DNA of 64,000 bases from Lactobacillus crispatus (GCF_018987235.1 NZ_CP072197.1:1984001-2048000), one strand, 5' to 3'; shown: positions 43,579 to 53,533, numbered from the stretch's first letter. Made by a program: numbers and translations. Notes: a model not told the origin generated them from the letters alone.

Positions 43579-44175
43579 TTAATTTTGGTTAAGAATTTTA
43601 TCCTTAAAATATTCAAAATATGTACTCTTACCTGTAATAATAGTTGCGTTGCCTTCCATCCCATATTTCAAATTTTTCTTGGACTTGGCCTTACAGATTA
43701 CTTCATAGACATTATTTCCACGTAGATTAATGGGGTATACTCCAATTTCTTTCACTTTTCCTACTAATCTATCCATTGTTCCACTAGCATTAGCTACCTG
43801 AAAATACAGTGTTTGGCCTTTTTTTATTGCCCCAATTTTATTACCTGGGAAATAAGTAACTACATTGACCGTTCTTTTAGCCTTAATCATCGGAAACAAG
43901 TGAACTGTATTCTCCTGTTTATCATCAAGATGAACTAGCCATTTTTCTCTATTTCTTCTAACAATTTGTCCTTCATGATAGTTTCTATTGGCAATATTAA
44001 GTGTATTTTGTGGTTCTACAATTCCGGTAGATGTAACTGTACTTTGTCTAGTTGCAAAGAAAGAACCGACTATTAAGATCAGAACTAAAATTGCCATAGG
44101 AATAATAATCATAGTTGAAAAATTCTTGAATTTATAGGAATAGTATTCGGTACTCTCATAGTCTTTATTATTCAT
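43579..44175 (-). CDS. short bacteriocin export accessory protein
   Basis: A 198-aa protein with one helix (about 25-47) and a periplasm-side domain that resembles the end of HlyD/LcnD membrane-fusion proteins (IGAIKKGQTLYFQVANA, LKYGMEGNATIITGKSTYFEY). Classical LcnD-type proteins have about 450 aa with a coiled coil; here the coiled coil is absent. It is 10 bp after the C39 transporter gene, so it is its partner. ATG 44175 with AGGAG. Confidence 0.75.
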   Translation of the reverse strand: MNNKDYESTEYYSYKFKNFSTMIIIPMAILVLILIVGSFFATRQSTVTSTGIVEPQNTLNIANRNYHEGQIVRRNREKWLVHLDDKQENTVHLFPMIKAKRTVNVVTYFPGNKIGAIKKGQTLYFQVANASGTMDRLVGKVKEIGVYPINLRGNNVYEVICKAKSKKNLKYGMEGNATIITGKSTYFEYFKDKILNQN

Positions 44176-44185
44176 AACGTTGCTC

Positions 44186-46348
44186 CTAATTCTCAACTAA
44201 GTTATAGTAAAAGCCATGTTTCTGCATTAATTCCTCATGACTTCCTTGCTCAACAATTTGACCATGATCTACAACCACAATATTGTTAGTCCTTTGTGCA
44301 ATTGCTAAACGATGAGCAATAAAAATAATCGTTTTATCTTTTAATTTCATTAAATTATCTACTACTTTTTTCTCTGTAATCGTATCAAGCCCGCTAGTGG
44401 CTTCATCAAAAATTAAAATTTTAGCCGGTGACAATAATGCACGTGCAATAGTTAGCCTTTGCTTTTGCCCACCGGATAAAATCTTGGCATTTTCATCCAT
44501 CTTGGTTTCAAACTGCAGTGGTAATTGTTCGATTTCAGACTCAATTTCTGCTATCTGACAGGCTTTCAATATATCTTTTTCTGTAATATCTGGTCGACTA
44601 CCTAAAAGCAGATTTTCTTTGATTGTTCCTGAGAAGATGTATGGTGTTTGGGGAACATAGTTTACGTATGACCGTAAGACATGCTTATCTACTTTAGTAG
44701 AATCAAAACCATTAAAAGTTAACTTGCCTTTGCTTGGAGAGAAGAAATCAACTAAAAGTTTGACCATAGTAGACTTACCTGAGCCACTCATCCCTACGAT
44801 TGCCAACTTATCATTGGGTTCGATTTTTAAATTAATATCTTTTAATACATCAACTCCATAGCCATAATGGTAGTCAACATGATGATATTCAATCTCACCT
44901 GCTAATTGCTTGGCATCCCTAATCTGAGCATCTTTCTGGAACTCACTCTTAACCATGTATACTTCATTCAATCGATTTTGTGCTACATTAGCTGATTGTA
45001 AAGTTGGTTGAAGATTAATAATGCTCTGAAGTGGATCTACAAAATACGATAGTAATGCGTTGAAGCTCATTAATTGACCAATGCTCATCTGCCCGTTCAT
45101 TACAACCTTAGCCCCTACCCAGAGGATAATTACATTGAGAGATAACTGAATGAAGGTCTTTAAAGCTGACTGCAAAGATTCAGTTTTACTGTAACGAAAA
45201 GATTTCTTGAGGTAATCGACGAATTGACTATCAATCTTACGATAACGTGTTTGTTCGCTATTTAAAGCTTTGATTGTTTCAATTCCCTGAATATCTTCAA
45301 TTACTGATGAACTTAATACAGCGTTACTCTCCATCTGATCATTGTTCATCTTATCGAATTTCTTAGTAAAGCCAAGAATCACAATCGCATAAAAAGGCAA
45401 GGCCAGCAATGTTACTACAAATAAAGTGGAGTTCTGAATCGCCAGCACAATTCCCATCACAATTACAATCGAAAGATCAAGAAATAATGAAATCACCGTA
45501 CTAGCCAAGGCATCAATTATTCGACTTGCATCTGAAAAACGCGAGGTGATTTCACCAGTTCTGCGAGTGACGAAGAACTCCATAGGTAATTCAAAAAGAT
45601 GACGAATATACTGCAAGTTAAGGTCAATGCTTAATCTTTGACCTAGAACATTAAGTAAGAGGCTCTGACCATAAGAAAAGATGGAATTAAATACGTAGGC
45701 TACCAGTAAACCAATTGCCAGGATAGAAAGAGTCTGATATGTGCCATTAGGAATATATGTATCAATAACCCCTTGTAAAAAATATGAACTACAGATACTA
45801 ATAATTGTCATTAACAAAGAAGCTAGAATAATATTCGTAAGCAAGCTTTTCTGCTTAAACATATAAGGAAACAATGACCATAAATTACGTTTTTTCTCTT
45901 TGATTGGCTCAAATTTATCGTTAGGTGCCATCAGCAAAGCGATTCCTGTCCATTCTTGAGCAAACTTATCCTTTGTCATTTTGGTTAAGCCGACACTAGG
46001 ATCTGGGTCAGCTATAATCAAGTATTTTTGAGTAGCTTTTAATACCACGTAATAGTGTAATAATTCACCTTGCTTTAGGACATGAACAATGAACGGATAT
46101 TGAACATCTGTATCTGAATCAAACAATGACATATCAGCTTTAACGGCTTGAGTATTTAAATTAAAAGCTTGAGCCGTCTTTACTAAGCCTAAAGCAGTAG
46201 TTCCCTCCAAGTTGGTTCGTGCGCTATGACGCAAATGTGCTAATGATACTCTAGAATGGTACTTCTTTAAAATCATTGCTAAACAAGCAACACCACAATC
46301 TGATTCATCTACTTGTGGCACATAGATTGATTTATATTGTATTAACAT
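44186..46348 (-). CDS. C39 peptidase-containing bacteriocin ABC transporter
   Basis: A 720-aa exporter. The N-terminal C39 domain has its catalytic Cys in DESDCGVACL (Cys18) and His in ELLHYYVVL near 97, with the DPDPSVG turn; it cuts leaders after GG. Six membrane helices follow (about 165-440), then an ABC domain with GMSGSGKST, LSGGQKQRL and ILIFDEATSGLD. It belongs to the LagD/LcnC group. The ATG at 46348 is placed by AGAGGTGGG. One transporter appears to serve all double-glycine peptides of the island. A box-bearing hairpin is upstream. Confidence 0.92.
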   Translation of the reverse strand: MLIQYKSIYVPQVDESDCGVACLAMILKKYHSRVSLAHLRHSARTNLEGTTALGLVKTAQAFNLNTQAVKADMSLFDSDTDVQYPFIVHVLKQGELLHYYVVLKATQKYLIIADPDPSVGLTKMTKDKFAQEWTGIALLMAPNDKFEPIKEKKRNLWSLFPYMFKQKSLLTNIILASLLMTIISICSSYFLQGVIDTYIPNGTYQTLSILAIGLLVAYVFNSIFSYGQSLLLNVLGQRLSIDLNLQYIRHLFELPMEFFVTRRTGEITSRFSDASRIIDALASTVISLFLDLSIVIVMGIVLAIQNSTLFVVTLLALPFYAIVILGFTKKFDKMNNDQMESNAVLSSSVIEDIQGIETIKALNSEQTRYRKIDSQFVDYLKKSFRYSKTESLQSALKTFIQLSLNVIILWVGAKVVMNGQMSIGQLMSFNALLSYFVDPLQSIINLQPTLQSANVAQNRLNEVYMVKSEFQKDAQIRDAKQLAGEIEYHHVDYHYGYGVDVLKDINLKIEPNDKLAIVGMSGSGKSTMVKLLVDFFSPSKGKLTFNGFDSTKVDKHVLRSYVNYVPQTPYIFSGTIKENLLLGSRPDITEKDILKACQIAEIESEIEQLPLQFETKMDENAKILSGGQKQRLTIARALLSPAKILIFDEATSGLDTITEKKVVDNLMKLKDKTIIFIAHRLAIAQRTNNIVVVDHGQIVEQGSHEELMQKHGFYYNLVEN

Positions 46349-46412
46349 ATTTATCCCACCTCTTTCAGTTCTATAAGCCAATTATGACAGGATTAGTAAT
46401 CTAAAAGTAAAA

Positions 46413-46452
46413 AAATACCGAATCAGTCGTTTTTTAGACTGATTCGGTATTT
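46413..46452 (-). terminator. terminator hairpin carrying two regulator boxes
   Basis: ATACCGAATCAGTC pairs with GACTGATTCGGTAT; T run on the minus strand. GAATCAGTCG (46420) and GATTCGGTAT (46441) are 21 bp apart, 72 bp upstream of the transporter start. Terminator of the 46509 gene and likely operator of the transporter. Confidence 0.7.
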
Positions 46453-46508
46453 ATATTCATAACTAAAATCTAGAAGAGAGGGGAAGCATATTCATTATGT
46501 AATACAAA

Positions 46509-46922
46509 TCAACTTTTAGATGCTTTGCGAAAGACGATATATAATGCAAGCCCACAAAAGATTCCTACAATTAAATACATTCCAATTAACAATGCTGTAT
46601 TTTCAACCATAACTTTACTCATTCGGTTACCTACTTGTAAGATCAGCATCACAGTAAGAATTATCCAGCTACCTATCATGCCAATCAAAAAGTATTTTAA
46701 GAAACCGCCATTACCAGTACTCTTTTTAGTACTCTTTTTAGTATTCTTATTAATACTAAGTAGCCAAATCATAAATGCTGTAAATACGATACTTTCAAAT
46801 ATAGTTTCAATAACATAAATAATTGTTATCGGTTCTTTTAGAACTACATTTAATACAATATCTAAAACAAAATATAAACCACCTGCAATAATGCTTCTAG
46901 TCATTATTTGTTTTTGTGACAT
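46509..46922 (-). CDS. four-TM protein, probable immunity protein
   Basis: A 137-aa protein of four helices; its front (MTRSIIAGGLYFVLD, later FESIVFTAFMIWLL) resembles the 40581 protein. A Lys/Ser/Thr-rich loop separates helix pairs (KNTKKSTKKSTG). It starts 26 bp after a bacteriocin gene, GGAGGG upstream. Immunity role is inferred from position. Confidence 0.6.
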   Translation of the reverse strand: MSQKQIMTRSIIAGGLYFVLDIVLNVVLKEPITIIYVIETIFESIVFTAFMIWLLSINKNTKKSTKKSTGNGGFLKYFLIGMIGSWIILTVMLILQVGNRMSKVMVENTALLIGMYLIVGIFCGLALYIVFRKASKS

Positions 46923-46948
46923 AATGTTATCCCTCCTCATACCATTTT

Positions 46949-47203
46949 TTATCTATGAGTGGCTAAGTAACCTACACAAGAAGCTGAGCCTTTAATAATC
47001 CCAATACTTCCACCAAACATCGCTCCACCAAAAGCACCTACTGCTGCGCCTGCGGCGGTACCAGTTAAAGCACCAGTTAGAGCACCAGTCCCTGCACCTC
47101 TTAAAATATAGCCTCCACATTTAGCTACCTTACCATTATGACCATGCGTTCCACCAACTACATCAGTCAACTCTTCTTCGTTTAAAACTTCAGCTTTACT
47201 CAT
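46949..47203 (-). CDS. class II bacteriocin prepeptide (double-glycine)
   Basis: An 84-aa prepeptide with the leader MSKAEVLNEEELTDVVGG and a 66-aa core with two Cys (KCGGY, SASCVGYLATHR) and a long Gly/Ala/Thr helix (GALTGALTGTAAGAAVGAFG). The end, CVGYLATHR, matches CVGYVASHR of 48878-49117, so the two are paralogues. GGAGG precedes the ATG. Such glycine-rich class II peptides make pores in related bacteria. Confidence 0.85.
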   Translation of the reverse strand: MSKAEVLNEEELTDVVGGTHGHNGKVAKCGGYILRGAGTGALTGALTGTAAGAAVGAFGGAMFGGSIGIIKGSASCVGYLATHR

Positions 47204-47436
47204 TTTTATTACCTCCGGTAATGCACATCTATCTTGTTTTCACAATTTACCAAAACATAGCATTATTTATCTATATTCTAATCAAAAGGTAAGATTACCG
47301 ATAGCCAACTTAAAACATTTAATTCAATATATTTAAAATACGCTTTAAGAAAACTATCATATTTAAGTTTTACTTTTTTACCTTTATTAAAGCTATTAAC
47401 TAGATAATAATTATTCGTTTTACTTTTCAGCGTTTG

Positions 47437-48807
47437 GAGACTGTAAAATAGTTTGTGTAAGGATGAATGATTCCTTAAATTTATTTCTTTAAACATTAGA
47501 AAAAGGAGTTCCTTTCTCGTATGATTGGTTTGAACAAAAAAACACATACAGAAAGAAGAACTCCTTCATGAATGATTTTACCAAAGATTTTGCTCAAGCT
47601 CTATTCAATCCAGACAAAATAAATGATTTATTGCGCAAAGAGCTACAACAGGCTGTTAATAACTTGCTAGAAGCTGAGTTGACTGCCTTTCTAGGCTATG
47701 ATCCCTATGCCAGAAATGGCTGGAATACTGGCAATTCTAGAAATGGTGCTTATTTCCGCAAGGTTGATACCCAGTTTGGACCAATTGAAGTGCAAGTGCC
47801 TCGAGACCGCAACGGTCAGTTTCATCAGCACACGCTGCCTGACTACAAGCAGCACTCTGATGTTTTGGAAAGCACGATTATCAAGCTATACTCCAAAGGC
47901 GTAACTACCAGAGAAATCGCTGACTTGATTGAGAAAATGTATGGCAGTCATTATAGTCCAGCTCAAGTATCAAATATTTCCAAGCAGATGCTCCCCAAGA
48001 TTGAGGCTTATCACAAGCGCAAGCTAAGCGACAAGTTTTTCTGTGTCTATTTGGATGCGACATACCTTCCTTTGCGCCGAGAAACGTTTGAGCGTGAAGC
48101 AGTATATATTGCCATTGGCATTAAACCTAATGGACATAAGGAAGTCATTGACTACTGCATTGCTCCTAGTGAGAACATTGAAGTTTGGACAGAGATGCTT
48201 CAAAACATGAAGTCCAGAGGCTTGAAGCAAGTTGAGCTTTTTCTTTCTGATGGTGTTGTTGGCATGAAAACAGCCTTGGCCAGGACTTATCCTAAAGCTC
48301 ATTTTCAACGCTGCCTGGTTCATGTCATGCGCAATATCTGCGCTAAAGTACGCGTCGACGATCGTGAAAAGATCATGAACGAATTCAAGCAGATACATCA
48401 ACAGACAAGCAAAAAAGAAGCTGCAGCTGTCTTGCACAAATTCTATGCCAAATGGAATAAAGCTTATAGCCATGTCATCAAAGGTTTGAAGGAAATTGAG
48501 CCCGATCTGCTAGTCTTCTACAATTATCCCAAACAAATCAGAGCTTCAATTTATTCAACCAATATGATTGAATCCTTTAACAACGTCATCAAGCGTAAAG
48601 CTAAGCCTAAGGCAGAATTTCCAACTGAACAGTCGCTTGATGCATTTATTGGCATCCAGGCAATGAGCTACAATGACCGTTATTTCAATCGAATTCATAA
48701 AGGCTTTGGTCAGGTTCAGGACACCTTAGAATCCTACTTTGATTAAATAAATAATTAAAAAATCAATTTACGAGAAAGATCTATTTACACAAAAGATTTG
48801 ACAGTTT
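47437..48807 (+). mobile_element. IS256-family insertion sequence, IS1201-like
   Basis: A 1371-bp element. The ends are imperfect inverted repeats (GAGACTGTAAAATAGTTTGTG at the left; at the right the complement reads AAACTGTCAAATC, then TTTTGTG). A 9-bp target duplication CAGCGTTTG flanks it (47428-47436 and 48808-48816), the size known for IS256. Length and transposase fit IS1201 of L. helveticus. The element sits in a small gene of the bacteriocin island. Confidence 0.85.
47568..48746 (+). CDS. IS256-family (mutator) transposase
   Basis: A 392-aa DDE transposase, full length and with no break. The catalytic residues are Asp in VYLDATYLP, Asp in FLSDGVVGM and Glu in TNMIESFNNVIKR. The CLVHVMRN segment between the second Asp and Glu is the family signature (C/DxxxH). 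GGAG precedes the ATG. The element is probably still able to move. Confidence 0.93.
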   Translation: MNDFTKDFAQALFNPDKINDLLRKELQQAVNNLLEAELTAFLGYDPYARNGWNTGNSRNGAYFRKVDTQFGPIEVQVPRDRNGQFHQHTLPDYKQHSDVLESTIIKLYSKGVTTREIADLIEKMYGSHYSPAQVSNISKQMLPKIEAYHKRKLSDKFFCVYLDATYLPLRRETFEREAVYIAIGIKPNGHKEVIDYCIAPSENIEVWTEMLQNMKSRGLKQVELFLSDGVVGMKTALARTYPKAHFQRCLVHVMRNICAKVRVDDREKIMNEFKQIHQQTSKKEAAAVLHKFYAKWNKAYSHVIKGLKEIEPDLLVFYNYPKQIRASIYSTNMIESFNNVIKRKAKPKAEFPTEQSLDAFIGIQAMSYNDRYFNRIHKGFGQVQDTLESYFD

Positions 48808-48877
48808 CAGCGTTTGAGCTAATGGTATTAATAATAAAACAATTAATATTATTAATATGTAAATCCATATTTTCATT

Positions 48878-49117
48878 TTATCTATGACTGGCTACATAGC
48901 CAACGCATACCGCTGAGCCAGCAATTACTCCTAAACTTCCACCTAATAAAGCTCCACCTAAGCCTCCAACAACTGCTCCGGCACCACCTACAGAACTGGC
49001 ACCCATACGAATGTAATTAACACAATTACTAATTTTTCTCTGCCGTGCCCTTTTACCACCTGTTCCACCAACTACGGCACTCAATTCTTCTTCATTTAGC
49101 ACTTCAACTCTACTCAT
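48878..49117 (-). CDS. class II bacteriocin prepeptide (double-glycine)
   Basis: A 79-aa prepeptide. Leader MSRVEVLNEEELSAVVGG; core TGGKRARQRKISNCVNYIRM and a Gly/Ala/Val-rich part ending SAVCVGYVASHR. Two Cys could pair. Paralogue of 46949 and of the broken 41078 gene. Its promoter region has three regulator boxes (49220-49269) and shares a conserved leader with the 50196 and 52040 genes. Its likely immunity gene is destroyed by the IS element. Confidence 0.87.
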   Translation of the reverse strand: MSRVEVLNEEELSAVVGGTGGKRARQRKISNCVNYIRMGASSVGGAGAVVGGLGGALLGGSLGVIAGSAVCVGYVASHR

Positions 49118-49219
49118 TTTTATTACCTCCTACAATGAGTAATCAAGAGAAATTCATCTCTTATTTCTTTCTACATTATTAAAGTACCATAAATGGCTTT
49201 ATTTTCAGGACGCATGATC

Positions 49220-49269
49220 GATTTAACTTTTTTTCTGACTGATTTAGCACTTGCATCCCGATTCAGTAC
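49220..49269. promoter_or_regulatory. triple LytTR regulator boxes, bacteriocin operon
   Basis: GATTTAACTT (49220), GATTTAGCAC (49241) and GATTCAGTAC (49260): spacing 21 and 19 bp. The nearest box is 103 bp from the ATG. The downstream AAGAGA/TCTCTT 5' hairpin and the ATTAAAGTACCAT promoter block are also shared with 50299 and 52141. Confidence 0.65.
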
Positions 49270-49344
49270 AGTTTTTGTAAAATCTAGCACTGTTTTACAA
49301 CTTTAATAGTCTCTTTACTACACTCTGATATATAGTCTTTATAT

Positions 49345-49387
49345 AAAAAATACCAAATTAGCCGTTTTCAGACTGATTCGGTATTTT
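49345..49387 (-). terminator. terminator of the lactacin F-like operon
   Basis: AATACCAAATTAG pairs with CTGATTCGGTATT (imperfect), T run on the minus strand; box-like arms AAATTAGCCG (49355) and GATTCGGTAT (49375). Confidence 0.65.
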
Positions 49388-49412
49388 AGTATATTGCTAA
49401 ATATTTGAATTT

Positions 49413-49709
49413 TCATTTCTTATTTTTCCGATGATAAAGAGTGAATGCTTTACCTAAGAAATAAACTGGTATAAAAATACCAACTGCAATGGTAGCAAGA
49501 TTAGAATAACCTATTGAATTATTATTTGTAACATAAGCCGAAGCCATTACCAATGGTAAAAAAACTCCTAGAGAATCACTTTCAAAGTTTGTTTTCTTTT
49601 TTATACTCAAAATCATCCACAATATAAATCCTATAAAAGATGCTACCAATGGAATATACGAAAATACGATATATACTTGAGAAATCATATTTAACAATCT
49701 TTCATTCAT
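49413..49709 (-). CDS. lactacin F-type immunity protein candidate
   Basis: A 98-aa protein with three helices and a basic end (YHRKNKK). It is the third gene after the lactacin F-like pair, the place of the immunity gene in the laf and gat operons. Its sequence alone would not allow the assignment. Confidence 0.65.
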   Translation of the reverse strand: MNERLLNMISQVYIVFSYIPLVASFIGFILWMILSIKKKTNFESDSLGVFLPLVMASAYVTNNNSIGYSNLATIAVGIFIPVYFLGKAFTLYHRKNKK

Positions 49710-49746
49710 TAGATAACTATCTAAAACTTTTCATTAATTAGAAAAG

Positions 49747-49944
49747 TTAGCCTTTACGAACATAACCCGCCAAGCCACAGACTGCTGCACCGCCTACGCC
49801 ACCAATTACAGCACCCCATACGCCACCAAGTTTTTTTCCATATTTAACTCCAGGGACAGCGCATCCCAAAGCTGCGCTGTATGCATTAGTCCATCTATTT
49901 CCACCGATAATATTTTGTAATTGTTCTGAATTCAATTGTTTCAT
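49747..49944 (-). CDS. lactacin F-like two-peptide bacteriocin, LafX-type peptide
   Basis: A 65-aa prepeptide. Leader MKQLNSEQLQNIIGG, core starting NRWTNAYSAALGCAV and containing GGVWGAVIGGVGGAAV, then GLAGYVRKG. The start NRW and the GGAA..G..GY pattern match LafX (NRWGDTVLS, GVGGAAIGGYFGY). Two Cys. With the upstream LafA-type peptide it should form a two-peptide, pore-forming class IIb bacteriocin. Confidence 0.85.
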   Translation of the reverse strand: MKQLNSEQLQNIIGGNRWTNAYSAALGCAVPGVKYGKKLGGVWGAVIGGVGGAAVCGLAGYVRKG

Positions 49945-49953
49945 CTTAAATCC

Positions 49954-50196
49954 CTACTTTCTAATCTTACCAAACGCGCCTGAAAAGCTAGCAACCGCTG
50001 TCCAACCAACTGCGCCCCAGTGTGCTCCAACAAATCCACAACCGGGACCACAAATGGCTGAACCTAATGCAGCTCCAGTTGCAGCTGAACTTACTATACC
50101 TATGGTATTGCCTGCCCAATTGTTTCTTCCCTTTCCTTTACTACCACCAACAACAGTAGTCAATTCTTCTTCATTTAAAACTTCAACTTTACTCAT
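49954..50196 (-). CDS. lactacin F-like two-peptide bacteriocin, LafA-type peptide
   Basis: An 80-aa prepeptide. Leader MSKVEVLNEEELTTVVGG; core with RNNWAGN, AICGPGCGFVGAHW and the end SGAFGKIRK. Lactacin F LafA and gassericin T GatA have the same landmarks (RNNW, ICGPAC, GAH, GFGKIRK). The first gene of a three-gene operon (LafA-type, LafX-type, immunity). Boxes at 50299-50348. Confidence 0.9.
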   Translation of the reverse strand: MSKVEVLNEEELTTVVGGSKGKGRNNWAGNTIGIVSSAATGAALGSAICGPGCGFVGAHWGAVGWTAVASFSGAFGKIRK

Positions 50197-50298
50197 TTTA
50201 AATACATCCTATAATGAGTATTCAAGAGAAATTCATCTCTTATTTCTTTCTACATCATTAAAGTACCATGAATTACTTCATTTTTTTGGTGCATGACC

Positions 50299-50348
50299 GA
50301 TTTAACCTTGTTTTAGACCAATTCTGCACTTGCGTTCCAATTCAGTAT
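50299..50348. promoter_or_regulatory. triple LytTR regulator boxes, lactacin F-like operon
   Basis: GATTTAACCT (50299), AATTCTGCAC (50320), AATTCAGTAT (50339): again 21 and 19 bp apart; nearest box 103 bp from the ATG. Confidence 0.65.
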
Positions 50349-50383
50349 ATTTTTAGTGAAATTTAGTATTAACTTCATATACC

Positions 50384-50427
50384 AAAATACTAAGCCGGCA
50401 CCCTCATTCACACCAGCTTAGTATTTT
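50384..50427 (-). terminator. terminator of the glycosyltransferase operon
   Basis: AAATACTAAGC pairs with GCTTAGTATTT around an 18-base loop; A/T runs at both ends. Confidence 0.7.
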
Positions 50428-50435
50428 CTCTTTAT

Positions 50436-50648
50436 TTAAAATAGTGAAACTAAGATAAGGATCACACCAATCAAGGTCAGAATACCTGCTCCAATGTAAC
50501 CAAACCATAAAGCAAAACCACGCCATTGATTATCCTGAACAGTCTTAGAAGTTGTATTTAACTTCAAATAGCCTTGCGTATGACGAAAAGTAAATACTCC
50601 ACCGATAATCAACAGGATGCCAATTACTAAATAAATTAAATGATACAT
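50436..50648 (-). CDS. two-TM small protein, candidate immunity of the glycocin-like operon
   Basis: A 70-aa protein with two helices (LIYLVIGILLIIGGVFTF and FGYIGAGILTLIGVILILV) joined by a polar loop. It follows the glycosyltransferase gene by 5 bp and is the last gene of peptide-transferase-membrane protein. Position suggests immunity. Not a known family to me. Confidence 0.55.
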   Translation of the reverse strand: MYHLIYLVIGILLIIGGVFTFRHTQGYLKLNTTSKTVQDNQWRGFALWFGYIGAGILTLIGVILILVSLF

Positions 50649-50653
50649 AATCT

Positions 50654-51862
50654 TTACCTCGTTTTTTTCATTCTAAAATATCTAAGTTCATCATATACTA
50701 TTTGCTTAGCTTTAGAATTATCAATTTGATTTAAAATTTCTGATGCTTGATCATACTTACCTTCAGTTATCAATAATTTAGCAAGCATCGGCTTAATTGA
50801 ATATATTGTTCCTTGTGATTCTTCTTGAACTTCATCCCAATTTTGGGATCCTTGTTTAAGATAATGCTTAATGTAATTAACCGCTTGATCAGCAAGAATT
50901 GAATTAATAGCATTAATGGAACTAGCATACAAAGTCAAAAAGTTAACATCATTAGGGAACAATTTTATAGCCGTTTTTGCACATTGGCTTGCTTTATCAA
51001 AATCACCTAATGAAAGCCAAACTAAAATATACCTAGCTAATAAATACTTAGACCATTCATTAAATTGAATATTTTTAACCGAAAAGTCATCGACTTTTTC
51101 CTTAAATATAAACTTTCTTAATTTCTCAATATATTGTTCTTTAGAAATTAATCCTAAATCAATGTAATCCTGTGATATCATCGCTAGCCATCTCGGATTA
51201 TTTGGTTCTAGATTCATTTGCTTTATCAATAATCTAGAGTATCTTTCTGGCTTTTTGAATTTTTGGATTTCTGACAGCACTACCCCTTTATTAATTACAC
51301 TCAAATTTGTATCAATAACGGTCAATGCAGTCTTATCAACTGAAATTAATTCTTCGTGAACTAATCCATGATAACAAATGCTAGAAGATTTTCTGAACAG
51401 TACTCTTTTTCTAGTAAAAGCAGTATCATCATAATTAATTGTTTTTACAGTACATACAGGATTATTTTTCTGATTTAACAGCCCCAAAAAATTCTTTAAC
51501 TCTGTGGCATCACATATTTTGCTGTCGAATTCTTCATCTGAATCTAAAACCAAAATCCAGCCATCTGGAACTAACGACAAGCACTTATTACGCATATAAG
51601 CGTAATTTTCTACCCAAGTCATTTTATACAATTTCAAATTTTTTAAAGCTAAACTTTCAATATTTTCTACGGTCTTATCTGTAGAACCTGTATCTACTAT
51701 CACCAATAGGTCGCAATACTTTTGAATAGATTTTATTGCATTAATAATATTCTTCTCTTGATTTTTGACCATAATTAGTCCTGTAAGAAAAACATCATTT
51801 TTATTACTATTCATTTTGTACCGCTGAAAATGTTTAGCACTATGAAACTTGTATTCAATCAT
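50654..51862 (-). CDS. SunS-like family 2 glycosyltransferase
   Basis: A 402-aa cytoplasmic enzyme. The N-terminal GT-A domain of family 2 (about 23-240) has TGLIMVKNQEKNI, VIVDTGSTDKTVENI, WVENYAYMRNKCL, the DxD-like LVLDSDEE (107-109) and GLVHEEL. The C-terminal half is made of TPR-like helical repeats. The same order (YN-E, D-ST-DTV, FSYARNK, FIDAD, HGKVHEE, then TPR) is found in SunS, which glycosylates sublancin. ATG 51862 lies 1 bp after the stop of a double-glycine peptide gene. It should modify that peptide before export. Confidence 0.8.
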   Translation of the reverse strand: MIEYKFHSAKHFQRYKMNSNKNDVFLTGLIMVKNQEKNIINAIKSIQKYCDLLVIVDTGSTDKTVENIESLALKNLKLYKMTWVENYAYMRNKCLSLVPDGWILVLDSDEEFDSKICDATELKNFLGLLNQKNNPVCTVKTINYDDTAFTRKRVLFRKSSSICYHGLVHEELISVDKTALTVIDTNLSVINKGVVLSEIQKFKKPERYSRLLIKQMNLEPNNPRWLAMISQDYIDLGLISKEQYIEKLRKFIFKEKVDDFSVKNIQFNEWSKYLLARYILVWLSLGDFDKASQCAKTAIKLFPNDVNFLTLYASSINAINSILADQAVNYIKHYLKQGSQNWDEVQEESQGTIYSIKPMLAKLLITEGKYDQASEILNQIDNSKAKQIVYDELRYFRMKKTR

Positions 51863-51863
51863 T

Positions 51864-52040
51864 TTACTTATACAAATTCCAATTAATAGAGCCAGGTTCA
51901 GCAGCTGACCCAATTAAACCACCAATTCCATTCACCCACTTTACCCAACCAGGTAACTTACGCTTACCACCTACAACGTCACTTAAGTCATCCTCACTAA
52001 CTACTTTATACAACTTATCAAAATCATTAGAAATTTTCAT
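51864..52040 (-). CDS. Cys-free double-glycine peptide, candidate glycocin precursor
   Basis: A 58-aa prepeptide. Leader of 25 residues ending SEDDLSDVVGG, core of 33 residues starting KRKLPGWVKWVNGIGG and ending INWNLYK. There is no Cys; Ser44 and Ser51 (both in the core) are the only hydroxy acceptors besides the Tyr. GGAGG lies eight bases before ATG 52040. Directly followed by the SunS-like gene. Classical glycocins have two disulfides and Cys or Ser sugar sites, so this would be a different kind. Boxes at 52141. Confidence 0.75.
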   Translation of the reverse strand: MKISNDFDKLYKVVSEDDLSDVVGGKRKLPGWVKWVNGIGGLIGSAAEPGSINWNLYK

Positions 52041-52140
52041 TTCTATTACCTCCATAATAACTAATAAGAGAAACTCATCTCTCATTTCTTTTTACATTAT
52101 TAAAATATCATATATGGTATCGCTTTCATTGAAAGAGACT

Positions 52141-53533
<1,393 letters not shown>

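Larger units (their letters stand above)
47278..48876 (-). pseudogene. small FWQAYW-type membrane gene split by the IS element
   Basis: The front half (48876-48817: MKIWIYILIILIVLLLIPLA, then QTLK) and the back half (47436-47278: SKTNNYYLVNSFNKGKKVK..., ending LSWLSVILPFD) lie on either side of the IS. Removing the IS and one 9-bp duplicate restores one ~72-aa frame. The rebuilt protein resembles 58919-59182 and 38181-38408. It began 1 bp after the stop of the bacteriocin at 48878, so it was probably that bacteriocin's immunity gene. Confidence 0.8.

Noticed and set aside
47437..47547. Minus-strand frame 47278-47547 read as one 89-aa gene
   Set aside because: Its front part lies in the IS end; only 47278-47436 is real coding sequence, the back half of the split gene.
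48024..48473. 149-codon antisense frame in the transposase
   Set aside because: Antisense shadow of the transposase; no domain.
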